The notes beneath the pieces were generated by a model that saw only the letters and a program-made list of their open reading frames with translations, was not told where the DNA came from and did not search any database. Shown here piece by piece: positions 1-11,441 of a stretch of 64,000 nucleotides of DNA (within the stretch, counting starts at the first letter, position 1; every line of letters begins with the position of its first letter). Source of the DNA: Azolla pinnata. Taxonomy: Eukaryota; Streptophyta; Polypodiopsida; Salviniales; Salviniaceae. The DNA lies in assembly GCA_037176905.1 (NCBI GenBank), contig JBBBWG010028865.1, positions 30,359 to 94,358 on the forward strand. Direction: 5' to 3'. Position numbers and translations under genes: made by a program.

Positions 1-569
1 TGAATGAGTTATTTGACAAGGGCTTTTACTATCTATGGGATATTAAAAACAATTGGTTTAGAATGCAAACCCTCTTAAAAACCAACTTCTCCTGTGCAAA
101 ATTCCTACATAAAACTTCTAGCTACCTACATATGAAGAAAACTTTCTCGTGTGTATGGGGCATGTGAAACGTTCTGTCAACATTGTCTACAATCTCATTC
201 ATAAAGCAGTGAAGCTCAATGTTTCTTACAACAGATTTAAGAGAATGGAAATAGAAAGGGAGAGAGTGTGTGTGTGAGCTTACACAGTATTGAAGAGATA
301 TGCCTTCCCTTGGCGACAATGGAACATCTGGAATGAAAAGATTCACAAAAGTGAGGAAGCGACCCCCCGGTAGCTATTTCATTTCTTTGAAAATTTTCCA
401 AATTTCAGACCAGACATGATGTAATTTTTGGTTGCGACTGACAACTTGCCAAGACTCAATGTGGCAGAGGAAGAGAAGGTTCAAAGCAATAAATTCATAC
501 AGGATAACAAACAAGAAGATTAAACCCGTCCTAGAGGGTAGCGATAAAGGAGTGTATCAGCAAACAATA

Positions 570-955
570 TAAACGAGGAACACAACAAATAGCAAGCCAT
601 ACAAACAACAAATGCAACTAATAGCAAACAGTTTTGAACAAGAAATGCAACAAAAAGCAAACAATATGAACAACAAATGCAACAACTAGCAAACAATATG
701 ACTATACATTCATACAGAATTGCAAAAAAGAAGATAAAACATGTTCTAAAGGCTAGAGAAAAAACCAGAAGAAGAGCAAACAACATGAACAACGAACACA
801 AGAAACAGCAAACGATATGAAAAACAAATGCAGCAAATATCAAACAACTTGAACAAACAAGAGCAACTACTATCAAACTATTTGAATAACAAATGCCATA
901 AATAGCAAACAATATGGACAGTTGCCACACACAGCAAACAACAAGAAGCAGGAGA
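570..955. repeat. Degenerate CAA-rich tandem repeat
   Basis: Units of about 27-30 bp resembling 'aacaacaaatgcaac' plus 'agcaaacaatatg' follow one another with many substitutions. A longer order also shows: the block beginning 'attcatacag' near 493 returns near 709 with the same following landmarks (an 'aagaagat' stretch, then 'gcaaacaa'), implying an older duplication of about 215 bp. Confidence 0.6.
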
Positions 956-1865
956 TTCGAAGCACTCCAAAGTGACCAGCAAATAAAGAGCATATCCTGC
1001 AGATGAAACCCTTGCTGGTTTTCAACAACAAAGGAAAAAAAAGGGCCTCTTTCTCGTTCTTAAGGTACATGGTTGTGGAGCATACATACCCTGGACACAA
1101 GGTCGTCCATATTTGCAAGATGGCTACGGCAGAAACGGCAGCTGTAAATCCTTCCGTCCAGATAGACCAAGAAGACCTTCCCCATCTTCCTTCTAGCCCT
1201 ACCAACGCTTCACCGAAGAAAGATCTTCTATAGCATCTCCTTGTGGTGCATCTGAGAGAAAGGAGGAGGAGGAAGCAGTGGTATGTTTCAATCCAGAACC
1301 GAGGAAGAGGATGATACAGACATATACAAAGCCAGGTCTTAGCGGCGACCAACTGTCCGAAAGAAGAAGCTTTCCGGTAAGACCGAGAAGAGAAACCGAG
1401 AAGCCCTGTATTCAGAGGCAAGTTCTTGTCGATGCGCTGTCTGAAGCGAAGAAAGCTTCAAGGAGTGAGGAACGAGGAGGAATAAAACTCGCAAGAAGGA
1501 GGAGAAGAAGAAGAAGAATCCAGGAGAGCAAAGCATAACAGAAAGGGCGAAAAGCCTTAAGCGTGAAGTGATCGAAGAATCCGGAACGAGGGAGGGGGGA
1601 GAAGAACGCGAGAGACGGCAGCGCAGGGCCTTCCTTGAGGGTAGCGATCGTCGCGAGCGGAAGCGCAACACAACGAAACGGAGAAGAAACCGAGAGGACA
1701 AAGAGAGTTTGCAGGGAGAAACTTACCAAACAAGAGGCAGCAGCAAAACAGAAGAAGAAGCAGACGCAGAAGCAGAGGGCCGCCGGCCGGGGGAGGGGGG
1801 GCAATCCACAAGCGAAGAGAGAAGCTTTCTGGTCGAGAGATTTCAGGGCGAGGAAGGCATGGCGA

Positions 1866-2265
1866 CTTCCGCTCGCTCTTCCTTCCCTTCCTTTCCTTTC
1901 CCTTCCCTTCCCTTCCCTTTACGGCACGCGGGAAAGCACGGGCTCTGCGGCGATGGCAAGGGCCCCGAGGGAGGAGGCGGAGAGCGAGGAGCAGGAGAGA
2001 GGTCGGGGGAAATCGGTGGGGACGAAAGATCGCTCAGAGGAGCATCGCCACGGATATGTCGTAATCGATCAGCGGAAGGAGAAGAAAGAAGAAGAAGAAA
2101 GAAGGAAGAAGAAGAAGAAGGGGGGGAAGAAGAAGAAGAAGGTGAGGATGACGATGACGAAGAAGAAGAAGACGAAGAAGAAGAAGAAACAGGCGATGGC
2201 GATGGCGATGGCGATGGCGATGGAGCAGAAGAAGCAGAAGCAGAAGCAGAAGCAGAAAGAGGATG
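1866..2265. repeat. Polypyrimidine/polypurine and GATGGC microsatellites
   Basis: A CCTTC/CTTTCC tract at 1866-1920 is followed by GAA-rich purine sequence (2080-2190), a perfect (GATGGC) run near 2193-2222 and a GCAGAA run to about 2262. It can be read in several frames, so the long ORFs covering it are not evidence of a gene. Confidence 0.8.
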
Positions 2266-4492
2266 AGGAAGATGACGATGTAGATCTGAGAGAGAAGAGA
2301 GAATCATGCGAAGCGGGGATTTGTGTGCTTGGGAAGGGGGCGTTCACACGCATCAGGGAAGAAAGTGTGCTACCTAAGCATTTTTTTTCCTTCTTTCTTT
2401 TCTTTTTGCTACTTCCCAGTTCATTCCAGTTTCCTCTCTGATGTTTTTCCCTTTCTCTGCCTCTGTGTTGTCAAATCCCTGCTAATGACTGAAAACAAGC
2501 CAAGCTTAGCACAAAGGTTTTCTGCGGAAAATGTAAATATGTCGGAGTCCGATGACTTAGATATATATCTGTATCTGTATATATATATATTTCGTTTGCG
2601 ATGATATGTTGTGTATCGGTTTCAGATCGGAAAATCCAGACCCTGAGCCCGTGGGACCGATTGATCTCGTCTTGCTTCTCGCCCTTTTGCTTCGCCCCGA
2701 TGCAGAACTGATAATTCTATCTTCAAACACCGATGCGATGGACCGACTTCGCCGGCCTACTACGTATGATCTGCAAACGATCCGCAAACGATCCGCAAGC
2801 GTGCTCAAAGCAAAGCACAATGTAGAGATTGGGTTATCCTTCCGGGAGATGCCGACCAGACAAACGCCGGACAGAACGCCATCCATGATCAACTTACATT
2901 ACTCAAGCCTTTGTTAGATCATCATCAACCTCAGATTACTACTCTCTAGATGTATAGGTCGAGCATCTTTGTTGATTTTTAACACATGCTTAGAGGCCCT
3001 TTGCATCAACTCTGTAGACTTCACTCGTCGGATTGTTGATCCATGTACCAATATGAAGACCAACAACAAGACGACGATGATGATGATGATGATGATGATG
3101 ATGTTGCTGTTGATGATGATGAAGGAAAAGGTGATTTCTGCGCGTGGAGCCGATTGCATTGGCAAGCATGTCAAGCCCATCATTGAAACCTTGCAAATAC
3201 AGTTTCCTTTTCGTCAAACAAGAACGATTTCTTGATAAGAAGAACAATTCCGACGCATGCATGTCGAAATTCTTCTTGTTGTCAAGAAATCATTCATTGG
3301 ATGGGGAAAACAAGCTTATCCCCATCGGAATTCCACTCGAATCGAAATCAGAAACATAGCACCAGACGTTATACATGACATATCTGATCAAAGTTGGGCA
3401 CTTGAACAGATTGGTGATTTGCTCCAATCTCAACACACTCAGAAACATTTCGGTGAACAAATCTGTTCCATTATATATCCTCAAAAGACCTGTCCGAAAC
3501 AACATCTTACAACATTAATGCTTTACCCCGAGCATATTACATCTGCCAAGATCTCAACCAAGCATAAATCAAAATCAGCAACTCTGGTTAAAGAAAGAAA
3601 CTGAAATGGATGATGATAATTCACATGTAGCATGACAGTCGAAAGATCACACAACCAAGACATTCATGGGATCACCTGGATTCGATCTCCACGGACCACA
3701 AATGGAGAAATATAACAGCAGTTTCTATTCAACAGCATGGGTTCAATAACAACCAGAGTTCCAAATCCCCATGCACTCGACAATGCACGAGAATAACAGC
3801 ACAGATCCATGCACCATCTTGATTTCTAGAGTAGAAGATGGCATGTACATGCTGCACACCCATATCAACATCGAATTTCATCCCTTAATTGTTCCAACCT
3901 TGGCCCAACGCCAGCATAACGTCGACGCAGCATTGAAAAATTCACCATCTCTGTCTAAGCAGCAAATCAAATCCACATGGACACAGAGAATTCAGGTGCA
4001 CACTGAGTGGCTCAAAGCTTCAAAGACAGCACGAAGTCAAGGCAGCAGACATTGTCATCTCTCTCGACTGCAACTCAAGGCTCAAAAGCCAGAAAAAAAT
4101 GAGCAATAATGAGGATAAAATCGATTGCTCTTTTGACTGCTTAATGTACAGCTCAAAAGCCAGTGCAGAAGCACAGCAATGAGCACCAAAATTCGTCTCT
4201 TCCAAAAATAGGGACCAATGCACAAGAATGTACATTGAAACTCGTTCACCTCAAGGGTGCAACATATGCCAGTAACAGAAGGCCACCATGAACGCACATA
4301 AGGAACAAAAAAACTGCACTTTTTTCTCCTTTTCTCTGGCATGCTCATAATAATGGATCGAAATGTAACATCGGGCTATTCTTCAGCCTTTGGATATGCT
4401 TCATAAAGAAGGCACGATCAGCAGCACTCCTTATGGTCGGTGGGCACGTCAGGATCAGCCAGCTAATACCAGGGAAAACTTCACATAATCGA

Positions 4493-5521
4493 TTATACAG
4501 AGATAGCATTTTTCTTATCTTTCTTCTTGGATTTCTTGCCAGAGTTCATCCGACAATCTCCTGTTTCATGCAAATCAAGAACTTGTTTTGCCTCTTTAGT
4601 ATGATCCTCCTCTTTTGGATATGATACGGCTTTGATGTCAGCTTTACCATCAAGCCCATTAGCAACATTTCCATTTAAAACTTGATTCTTGTGCTTCTCT
4701 TTATGTTTTCCTTTATGTTTCTTCTCCGATTTCTCTTCCTCCCTGTTTTCCTTTGGTTTCTCTTTCTCTTCGCGGTCATCATCTTTCTTCTTTGATTTGT
4801 TCTTAGAATCCTTTGCTCTCTCTGTCTCTTTCTCGTGATTTCTTTTATCTTTCTCCTTCCATTTCTTGGTAGATTTCATTCCCTCGTCTTGTGTTCCATT
4901 GGAATCAAGGGCCTTCTTGTCAAGCTCTTCCTTCTTTATCCCATAGGCTACAGTGTTAATCGAATGTTTGGAATCGGAAATACTGCCATCCAAGACAACC
5001 TTCTCTTTCTGTTTCTCTTCCACTTTGCCTTCTTCTTTCTGTTCATCTTCATGCCTCTCTCTGTCTTCTTTCTTTCTTCTCTTCTTCCGGTGCTCCTCCG
5101 GCACAGCTACTTCTTTCTGCGGAGCTTGATCTTCACTCCGAGAACCGACGGCATCTTCAGATCCCGCATCCTTACCATCAAGAGACGGTCTCTTCCGTTT
5201 CTGTTTCTTCGTCGCCGTTTCGGAGTTACTCCGAGCATCCGGACGTTCTCCATTTCCACTCACGGGAACGGGAGGAGCAAAGGAGGAGGGGGAAGGAGCG
5301 GAAGGCTTACTAGGCAGGCCCTCGTCGGGGGCGACGCGGTCCTTTCTCCTGCGGCCAGAGTAGTCGCCGGAGCCGTGCAAAGCGTGGGCAACGCTGGCGG
5401 CATAGCCTCGGACGAGGGGCTCGGAGCAGGCATCGCTGGAGAGGAAGCGCTGGAGGAAGGAGGAGGCGTGGGAGAGGGAGCAGGGAGAAGGGGACACGGA
5501 TTTCACGCGGACGGGGAGCAT
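4493..5521 (-). CDS. Lysine-rich, probably nuclear protein with internal duplication; family not recognised
   Basis: A single open exon of 342 codons. Residues 1-55 are the only non-repetitive part: a serine-rich start, then a compact amphipathic stretch with 'FLQRFLSSDACSEPLVRGY' that could form a small helical (LisH-like) domain; this is tentative. The rest is strongly basic and acidic (KK, KE, EEK runs) and full of nuclear-localisation-like clusters, as in nucleolar or splicing-associated proteins. Two segments of about 65 residues, near 171-235 and 278-342, resemble each other: VLDG/VLNG, then TVAYG/AVSYP, then a KKxKEKDKRN-like block. The ATG at 5521 is preceded by an out-of-frame ATG at 5604 opening a short overlapping uORF. 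Head to head with the phosphogluconolactonase gene about 670 bp away, so the two may share a promoter region. Function unknown. Confidence 0.7.
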   Translation of the reverse strand: MLPVRVKSVSPSPCSLSHASSFLQRFLSSDACSEPLVRGYAASVAHALHGSGDYSGRRRKDRVAPDEGLPSKPSAPSPSSFAPPVPVSGNGERPDARSNSETATKKQKRKRPSLDGKDAGSEDAVGSRSEDQAPQKEVAVPEEHRKKRRKKEDRERHEDEQKEEGKVEEKQKEKVVLDGSISDSKHSINTVAYGIKKEELDKKALDSNGTQDEGMKSTKKWKEKDKRNHEKETERAKDSKNKSKKKDDDREEKEKPKENREEEKSEKKHKGKHKEKHKNQVLNGNVANGLDGKADIKAVSYPKEEDHTKEAKQVLDLHETGDCRMNSGKKSKKKDKKNAISV

Positions 5522-6189
5522 AATACCAGTCGCCTCATCAGTTCAGTCGCGCAGCAGCAGCAGCAGCAGCAGAAGCAAGGCGAAGCAGCAGCAGCAGGCG
5601 CCATGGGAGCTCCTCCATCGTCTTCCGTGACTGTGCAGGAAACCCTAATTTCCTGATTTTCTCACTATTTCCATTCTTGGCCGGTCTCTCTTCTCCGGAA
5701 CTGGAATTCTTCTCTTCTCGTCTTCTCTTCTGCTCATTCTTTTGTTTTTTACCAAGACCTGGTTTTTCTCTGCTTCTGCTCTCGGGTTTGCTTCTTGCTT
5801 CTGACTCTTGTTTCTGATCCGGAGTCTCCGCTTTCTCGGCTCAGCTCCGCTTCGTGTATTAATTTAACAGATGGCTTCACGGGGCTGAAAGACAACGCGG
5901 AACCCATCGCCAGCGTCGGAACCGCCGCCCGGTTCCAGGCCAAGAAGATCTGAGCTGCGAAAGAAGTCTGTGCTGCTAAGAATAATGCATGCGACAGAAT
6001 CGAGCGATTTAGAAACCGCCGACGATCGATCGCCCGCATTTCTATCTGGCGTTGCTGTTCTTTTTTTTTTCCCCCTGCATCAAGTGATTCAGATCCTCCT
6101 GTTTTTATTGTCATTTTGGGGCTTTTGGGCGGACATAAATTTTGACCTAAGAGACAAAGAGAAGAGAAGAAGAATTTTCAGGACAAAAA
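5522..6189. promoter_or_regulatory. Divergent intergenic region between the lysine-rich gene and PGL
   Basis: These 668 bp separate two genes transcribed away from each other. They hold a CAG run (5553-5572, within the minus-strand leader), a telo-box-like 'gaaaccctaattt' at about 5639-5651, CT-rich sequence, and a poly-T near 6061-6070. No clear TATA box is visible for either gene. Shared bidirectional promoter activity is inference. Confidence 0.45.
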
Positions 6190-8271
6190 ATGGCTCCAAT
6201 TCTTCTTCTTCTTCCTCATCACCATCTCCATCTCCATCTCCATCGCCATCGCCATCGCCATCGTCTCGCTTCTTCCTCTGCTCCTCGCCCTGTCTTCCTC
6301 CCCCCGCCCTCCTCCCCCTCCCGCTCCATCTCCTCGCCTCTGCAGATCCCGCAACCTCCCTCCCTCCGCCGCTTCTCTGCTCAACCAACAGCATTGGTAA
6401 CACAACCACGGAGGCGGAGGACGAGGCGGAGTGGGGAGCCCTGCATCGCCCGAGCTATGGCCGGCTCCGCGAGCCTGCGCAACCGTGGCGAGGTTAGAGT
6501 GTTCGACAGCGTCGACGAGCTCTCCGCCAGTCTCGCCGATCTCATTGCCCAGATCTCCGACTCCTCCATCAAGGAGAGAGGCTCCTTCTCCATCGCTCTC
6601 TCCGGAGGCTCTCTCATCAGCACGATGAGGTAGGTACATGCAGATAAAAAAACGGCAAAATCTTTTCTTTTTCCTTAGTTTGTTTGGCCTGCCCCCCATG
6701 CTCAAGCTGGATGGGACGACGTGTTATCCACCGTTCTTTCATGGCGTGCATCTCCTGGAATGCATCCTCGTTGAGACAATGTTCTTTCCTTTGAAGAGAA
6801 TGCTGTGATGGATCCCTTTGTAACAGGAGATACTGTTTCATCGGTTGGATCCTTCAAAAGGGAGTGGTTCCTTTCGTTCTTACCTAATCTATGCTTTCTT
6901 TGCTTTTGCAGTAAGATTTGTGAGCCATCATTTGCGAAGATCATTGATTGGTCGAAATGGCATGTGTTTTGGGCGGATGAGCGAGTTGTCCCTCGCAACC
7001 ATGAAGACAGTAACTATAAGCTTGCAAAAGATGGTCTTCTCTCCAAGGTATATTATCTGGTCCTCTCGTTCTCTCTCTCTCTCACTCTACCGAGTCGTAA
7101 AATCATACTTAAATTGGCCTCCATATCTCGAGGCTTGGGGATTGCATGCATGAGCGCCCGTGAATTTGATTGGGAAGGAAGGATTTATGTGTATTTGAAG
7201 GATGTAGATAATGCTCATTGTGCATTTTTCAAGGTATGGAGATGTGATATACTTCTTTTACCCACTTGTAAACCGTGATATCTTGCATGGCTGTTTACCC
7301 CAAACTTTAGATTAAGAGCAACATGGGGCTTGGCATCTTATCCAGTATTGGAGTAAACTGGAGATAGAAGACGAACATGCATGTGCTCAGATGATGTGAT
7401 GTGGTGCAAATTTAAAGACATGCATACGCTCAGATCCTCCAAATTTTAGCAAGAGGAATGACGAGCGAGCATCATAATCATTTGTGCTTGCATTCTTTCA
7501 TATGATATTGAGGACAATATACACATGCATGTCTGCATGCATGCATCCATGTACGAATGTATGCCCTCTTCCTTGAAAGTTTTTCAGCTGAAGGAATATA
7601 TGACCGATTGTTTCCTTTGCATACGCATTTAAAAGTATGGTTGCTCATAACATAGGCTCCTAATTGCAGTAGAACTAAAGATCCAGGCATACAAGCTGGT
7701 ATTTCGGAATTTCTAACGCTTATGCTGAAAGCAAACTTTTGTGGAAGAGTAATCTACTTTGGAACAGCATAATAATTGTGCTCTATTGTTTCCGATATTC
7801 CAGGTTCCAATTGTTCTCGGTCAGGTGTATTCTATAAATGATGCCTTATCAGCAGATGGTGCGGCTGAAGACTACGAATTTGGTCTGCGGCAGCTCGTGA
7901 AGACGCGGATTGTGGATGTATTACCGAGTTCAGATTGCCCGAGGTTTGATCTCATATTGCTAGGGATGGGGCCCGATGGACATGTTGCTTCCTTGTTCCC
8001 CAAGCACCCATTAACACACGAAAAAGAGAAGTGGATCGCCTCTATCCACGATTCCCCCAAACCTCCTCCACAGCGGATCACCTTCACATTTCCTGTTATA
8101 AACTCTGCAGCCACAGTTGCCATGGTTTTAACCGGTTCTAACAAGGCAGAAGTGCTGGAAAGAGCCTTTGGAGAGGAGCTCCCTCCAGGGGAGTTGCCTG
8201 TACAAATGGTGAGTCCTACCGAGGGGAAGCTGGTGTGGTTTCTTGATAGGCCTGCAGCAGCTAAGCTCTGA
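6190..8271 (+). CDS. PGL: 6-phosphogluconolactonase, probably plastid-targeted
   Basis: Hydrolyses 6-phosphogluconolactone to 6-phosphogluconate, the second step of the oxidative pentose phosphate pathway. Exons 6190-6629, 6912-7047 and 7804-8271 join in phase. The mature part starts near Met at 6457 and follows plant PGL closely: 'RGSFSIALSGGSLIS' (sugar-phosphate-binding loop), 'WHVFWADERVVPRNHEDSNY', 'LLGMGPDGHVASLFPKH', 'SPKPPPQRITFTFPVINSA', and the terminal 'LVWFLDRPAAAKL'. Starting at 6190 adds an 89-residue leader rich in S, P and R with no acidic run, which fits a transit peptide; its early part is a CCATCT/CCATCG microsatellite giving HLHLHRHR. Translation from 6457 alone would give a cytosolic enzyme, so dual targeting by alternative starts is possible. 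Introns are 282 and 756 bp. Confidence 0.93.
6205..6268. repeat. CCATCT/CCATCG microsatellite inside the PGL leader
   Basis: Hexanucleotide repeat in the proposed transit-peptide region, read as alternating His-Leu then His-Arg. The unit is a multiple of three, so length changes would keep frame. Confidence 0.8.
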
Positions 8272-9440
8272 GCTCCCAGTACTGGAAATTAAAACTTTAG
8301 ATTCTTTTTTTCTTTAGCAGTCTCAAAGATAGTGATTTTAGATTTTTCACCGGCCTTGAATGCGATTCTACTACTATGAACTAGGTCCATCTATTCTGTA
8401 ATCATCCAGCACAAAGTTGCCCATGATAAACGATACTGTATTCTGGTGGTCCAGATCCACAATAAATGCTTGGCTGCAAAGGTTTGTGCATTTTTTGTTG
8501 TAAAAGTCTGTACACAACGCCAAGATTTAAATCAGAGCTCTTGACATCAGTCTCAGATTGGAAATTTTGCTTTGTTCTTATCACTGTTCTTAGCATCACA
8601 ACTCGCATATAATATATACTGCTGTCACATGGAGTCAAAATATAAGATCACTTCACTATGTAAAACAACATTTCCAAAATGGAAACGTTCCAATACAGCA
8701 GGTATGTTTTAGCAGCATTTCCGACTGAACATCCCTGCAAAATCTTTGTGCAAATGACCCCTTTTTTATTTGGTTTTTGGAACGTTCTTTGCACTAGCAG
8801 AATCTGTTGGAAGGTTGGGATCTCCCATCAACCGCAAATCTTCATCTGCAAAATTCCTGTACTAAGTCAATGCAAAAGTGGTTAACTGTTGAAGGTTGGG
8901 ATCTCCTGTTAACTGCAAGCCTTCATCTGCAAAATTCCCTGTGCTAGGTCGATGCAAAAGTGCTTATATCCCTTTCGGATATTTCAAGAGTCTCGCCAAA
9001 AGTTTCTCCTTCTACTCCGAGATATGTAACAGCAGTCACTTCACCACTGACACTGCAATTCAAGTAACGTCATGCTAACGAAGTTCAGCGTAGTTCATTG
9101 TAATCGACGAGTTCATGCAAAGCCTTGCATATACATCTCATCCTCAATAAAGAAAATGGAGGACTTGCTCCATTACCTTTCTCAATAATAACCCAAAACC
9201 TTATCTGTGTGTTAGAAGAAGCAAGAAATTGAGGAATGAGAATGATTCCATAGTTAAAATATTGAAGTGTGGGAATAGAGCGCCTACAAAGTTAAAAAAA
9301 CCCCTGTGCTCACTCAAAGCAAAAGTGGTTATTTCAAACAACTCATCATACCTTTGGTTCCTACTCTGATTGGGGTATTCAAACAATTGATACACAACGG
9401 AGGATTCCACCATATTTTGCATTATTTTAGATGCTAAACT
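8272..9440. other. Intergenic; 3' ends of PGL (+) and a PPR gene (-)
   Basis: Convergent 3' regions. The only structure is a direct duplication at about 8804-8962, two copies of about 77 bp with a period near 82, both beginning 'ctgttg(g)aaggttggga' and ending 'tgcaaaagtg'. A related fragment occurs near 9300. No gene seen. Confidence 0.6.
8804..8962. repeat. Direct tandem duplication, about 80 bp unit
   Basis: Both copies share 'aaggttgggatctcc', 'ttcatctgcaaaattcc' and 'gatgcaaaagtg'-like ends with scattered substitutions, so the duplication is not recent. Confidence 0.75.
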
Positions 9441-11441
9441 CTAAGAATTGTAATTAATTTTCATGGCATCAAGCTTGTCTGCATCCTCTTGCATGCCAGC
9501 AGCTGCAAAGATTTTGGCCATAAAGACATAAGCTGCAGCGCAGTTACAGTCTAGTTGTACAATTTGATCAAAAGCCAATATCCCGAGCTTCACGTTTCCC
9601 CATTTTCTACAGGCACCTAAGAGCGCAAGCCAAACTTCGGGATTATCAGAAGATGTCATCGACATAATTATCGACAGTGCCCTTTCAAAGTGCCCTGCAA
9701 ACCCGAAGACACTCACCATACATGTGTGATGCTCAACAGCCGGCACAATACCATATCTTTCTGTCATATTACCAAAAAGCATTTGAGACTCATTCAACAG
9801 CCCTGAATGGCTACATGCACTTAGAACACATAAGAATATGACTTCATCTGGTTCGATGCCCTCCCTCAGCATTCGCTCAAAACAATTCAATGCTTCGCGA
9901 GCTTGCCCTTGTTGAGCATACCCTGCAATCAAAGCAGACCACGAAACTCTGTTTCTGACAATAAGCCCTTCAAGCACTTGTTGTGCTTGTCTAGGTAGAC
10001 CACATTTGGCATACATATCCACCACAGCTGTGCCCACCACTGTATTCTTGGCCAGAAAGCCTCTACTAACAACCTCATCGTGAATTTGTTTACCTCTGTC
10101 TCCTGCCCCGATGCTGGCACATGCCTTGAGAAGACAAATGAATGTAATCATGTCTGGAGAGAGACCATCATTTTGCATTTGCTCAAAACAGTTCAATGCT
10201 TCATGGCCTTGCCCTTGTTGGGCATACCCTCCAATCAATGCAGACCACGAGAATACATGTCGCTCCGGAAGCTTTTCTAACACATTCCGCGCTTCTTCAA
10301 GAAAACCACATCTCGCGTACATATCAACCAAAGCATTCCCGAGGACAACGTCCTTACCCAGTAATCCCTTACTCACAACTACTTCATGAATTTGTTTGCC
10401 CTTGTCTATAACTCCTCTTTCACTGCAAGCCTTTAGGATGCAAGTGTATGTGACTGCATCTGCAGAGAGGCCCACATGCTGCATTTTCTCAAGACAGCTC
10501 AAAGATTCATCACCTTTCCCATGTTGAACATACCCTGCAATAAGTGCATTCCAAGATGCTATATCTTGGTTAGAAAACTCTTCAAGAACTTCTTGTGCTT
10601 TGGCAAGGGCACCACATTTACCATACATGTCTACTACAGCATTTCTGAGGAAACTATGCTTCTCCAACAAACCCCTATTTACAATCTCATTATATACACA
10701 CGTGCCCTTATCCACATCTCCCAAGCTACCACAAGCTTTCAATATGGAAAGGAAAGTAACTTCATCAGGAGGGACTCCCTCACTTTTTATATGTTCGAAA
10801 CAAGTTAACACCTCATGAGCTTGCCCTTGTTGGGCATATCCAGAAATCAATGCATTCCAAGAAACTATATTACGAATCGGAAGCTCCTCGAGTACATCTT
10901 GTGCTTTTGCAGGAATGCCACATTTGGCATACATATCCACCAATGCAGTTCCAAGCATAACGTACTTGTCCAACATACCCAGGCTTAAGACCACATCGTG
11001 GATTTGTTTGCCTTTGTTTATAGAACGTGTGCTGCCACATGCCTTCAGAATGGAAATGAAGGTCACCTCGTTTGGAGAAAGCCCGTCATCGCTTTGGAGT
11101 CGATCAAAACAGTGAATTGCTTCAAGACCTCGCTCATGATGTGCATAACCTGTGATTAATGCATTCCAACAAACAATGTCTCGAACCGGCAGCTTATCGA
11201 GCACTTGTTGTGCTTTGTGAAGCATGCCCCATTTGGAATACATACTTATTACAGCGCTTCCCAGATATGGGTTTCTCTCAAGGAGCCCCTTTTTCAGAAT
11301 ATCAACATGCAATCTCGTGCCTTCACAAATATCCTTGCTCTTGGCACATGCCTTGAGCAAGGCGACAAAAGAAGAATCCTTCTGATAATTACCATGGCGG
11401 ACAACTCGTTTCATGCTTCCTTCTCTTCTTCCTTTGCCCAC
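9441..11441 (-). CDS. PLS-class pentatricopeptide repeat protein (E-type, no DYW)
   Basis: An intronless 666-residue PPR protein, a family that binds organellar RNA one base per repeat and guides editing, splicing or stabilisation. From about residue 24 to 550 it consists of repeating P-L-S triplets of about 100 residues, each with a 'LKACGS..GKQIH' L motif, a 'VDMYAKCG..KAQ.VLEELP' S motif and a 'SWNALI.GYAQQGQ' P motif; five S motifs of the MYAKCG type are visible. The C-terminus has E1/E2 features ('WLALLGACRKWGNVKLG', then 'AAAYVFMAKIFAAAGMQEDA') and stops without E+ or a DYW deaminase, so any editing role would need a partner deaminase. Only about 23 basic residues precede the first motif, so organelle targeting is not obvious. 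Same strand and architecture as the two PPR genes at 24-30 kb. Confidence 0.92.
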   Translation of the reverse strand: MGKGRREGSMKRVVRHGNYQKDSSFVALLKACAKSKDICEGTRLHVDILKKGLLERNPYLGSAVISMYSKWGMLHKAQQVLDKLPVRDIVCWNALITGYAHHERGLEAIHCFDRLQSDDGLSPNEVTFISILKACGSTRSINKGKQIHDVVLSLGMLDKYVMLGTALVDMYAKCGIPAKAQDVLEELPIRNIVSWNALISGYAQQGQAHEVLTCFEHIKSEGVPPDEVTFLSILKACGSLGDVDKGTCVYNEIVNRGLLEKHSFLRNAVVDMYGKCGALAKAQEVLEEFSNQDIASWNALIAGYVQHGKGDESLSCLEKMQHVGLSADAVTYTCILKACSERGVIDKGKQIHEVVVSKGLLGKDVVLGNALVDMYARCGFLEEARNVLEKLPERHVFSWSALIGGYAQQGQGHEALNCFEQMQNDGLSPDMITFICLLKACASIGAGDRGKQIHDEVVSRGFLAKNTVVGTAVVDMYAKCGLPRQAQQVLEGLIVRNRVSWSALIAGYAQQGQAREALNCFERMLREGIEPDEVIFLCVLSACSHSGLLNESQMLFGNMTERYGIVPAVEHHTCMVSVFGFAGHFERALSIIMSMTSSDNPEVWLALLGACRKWGNVKLGILAFDQIVQLDCNCAAAYVFMAKIFAAAGMQEDADKLDAMKINYNS

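Larger units (their letters stand above)
1..4492. other. Intergenic region rich in simple repeats; no gene recognised
   Basis: No stretch here shows a recognisable protein family. Open frames at 1568-2441 are long only because the strand is a GAA/GATGGC purine tract, and they encode pure E/K/R/D runs in several frames at once. Visible content is a CAA-rich degenerate tandem repeat (about 570-955), a CTTCCC tract (1866-1920), GAA and GATGGC tracts (2080-2265) and a GAT run (3074-3120). From about 3600 to 4490 the sequence is unique and AT-moderate, probably including the 3' untranslated region of the minus-strand gene that ends at 4493. An unrecognised or non-coding RNA gene cannot be excluded. 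Confidence 0.55.

Noticed and set aside
1568-2441. Plus-strand frames of 232 and 268 codons
   Set aside because: They consist of E/K/R/D runs from GAA and GATGGC repeats and are open in several frames and both strands; no domain or splice logic.
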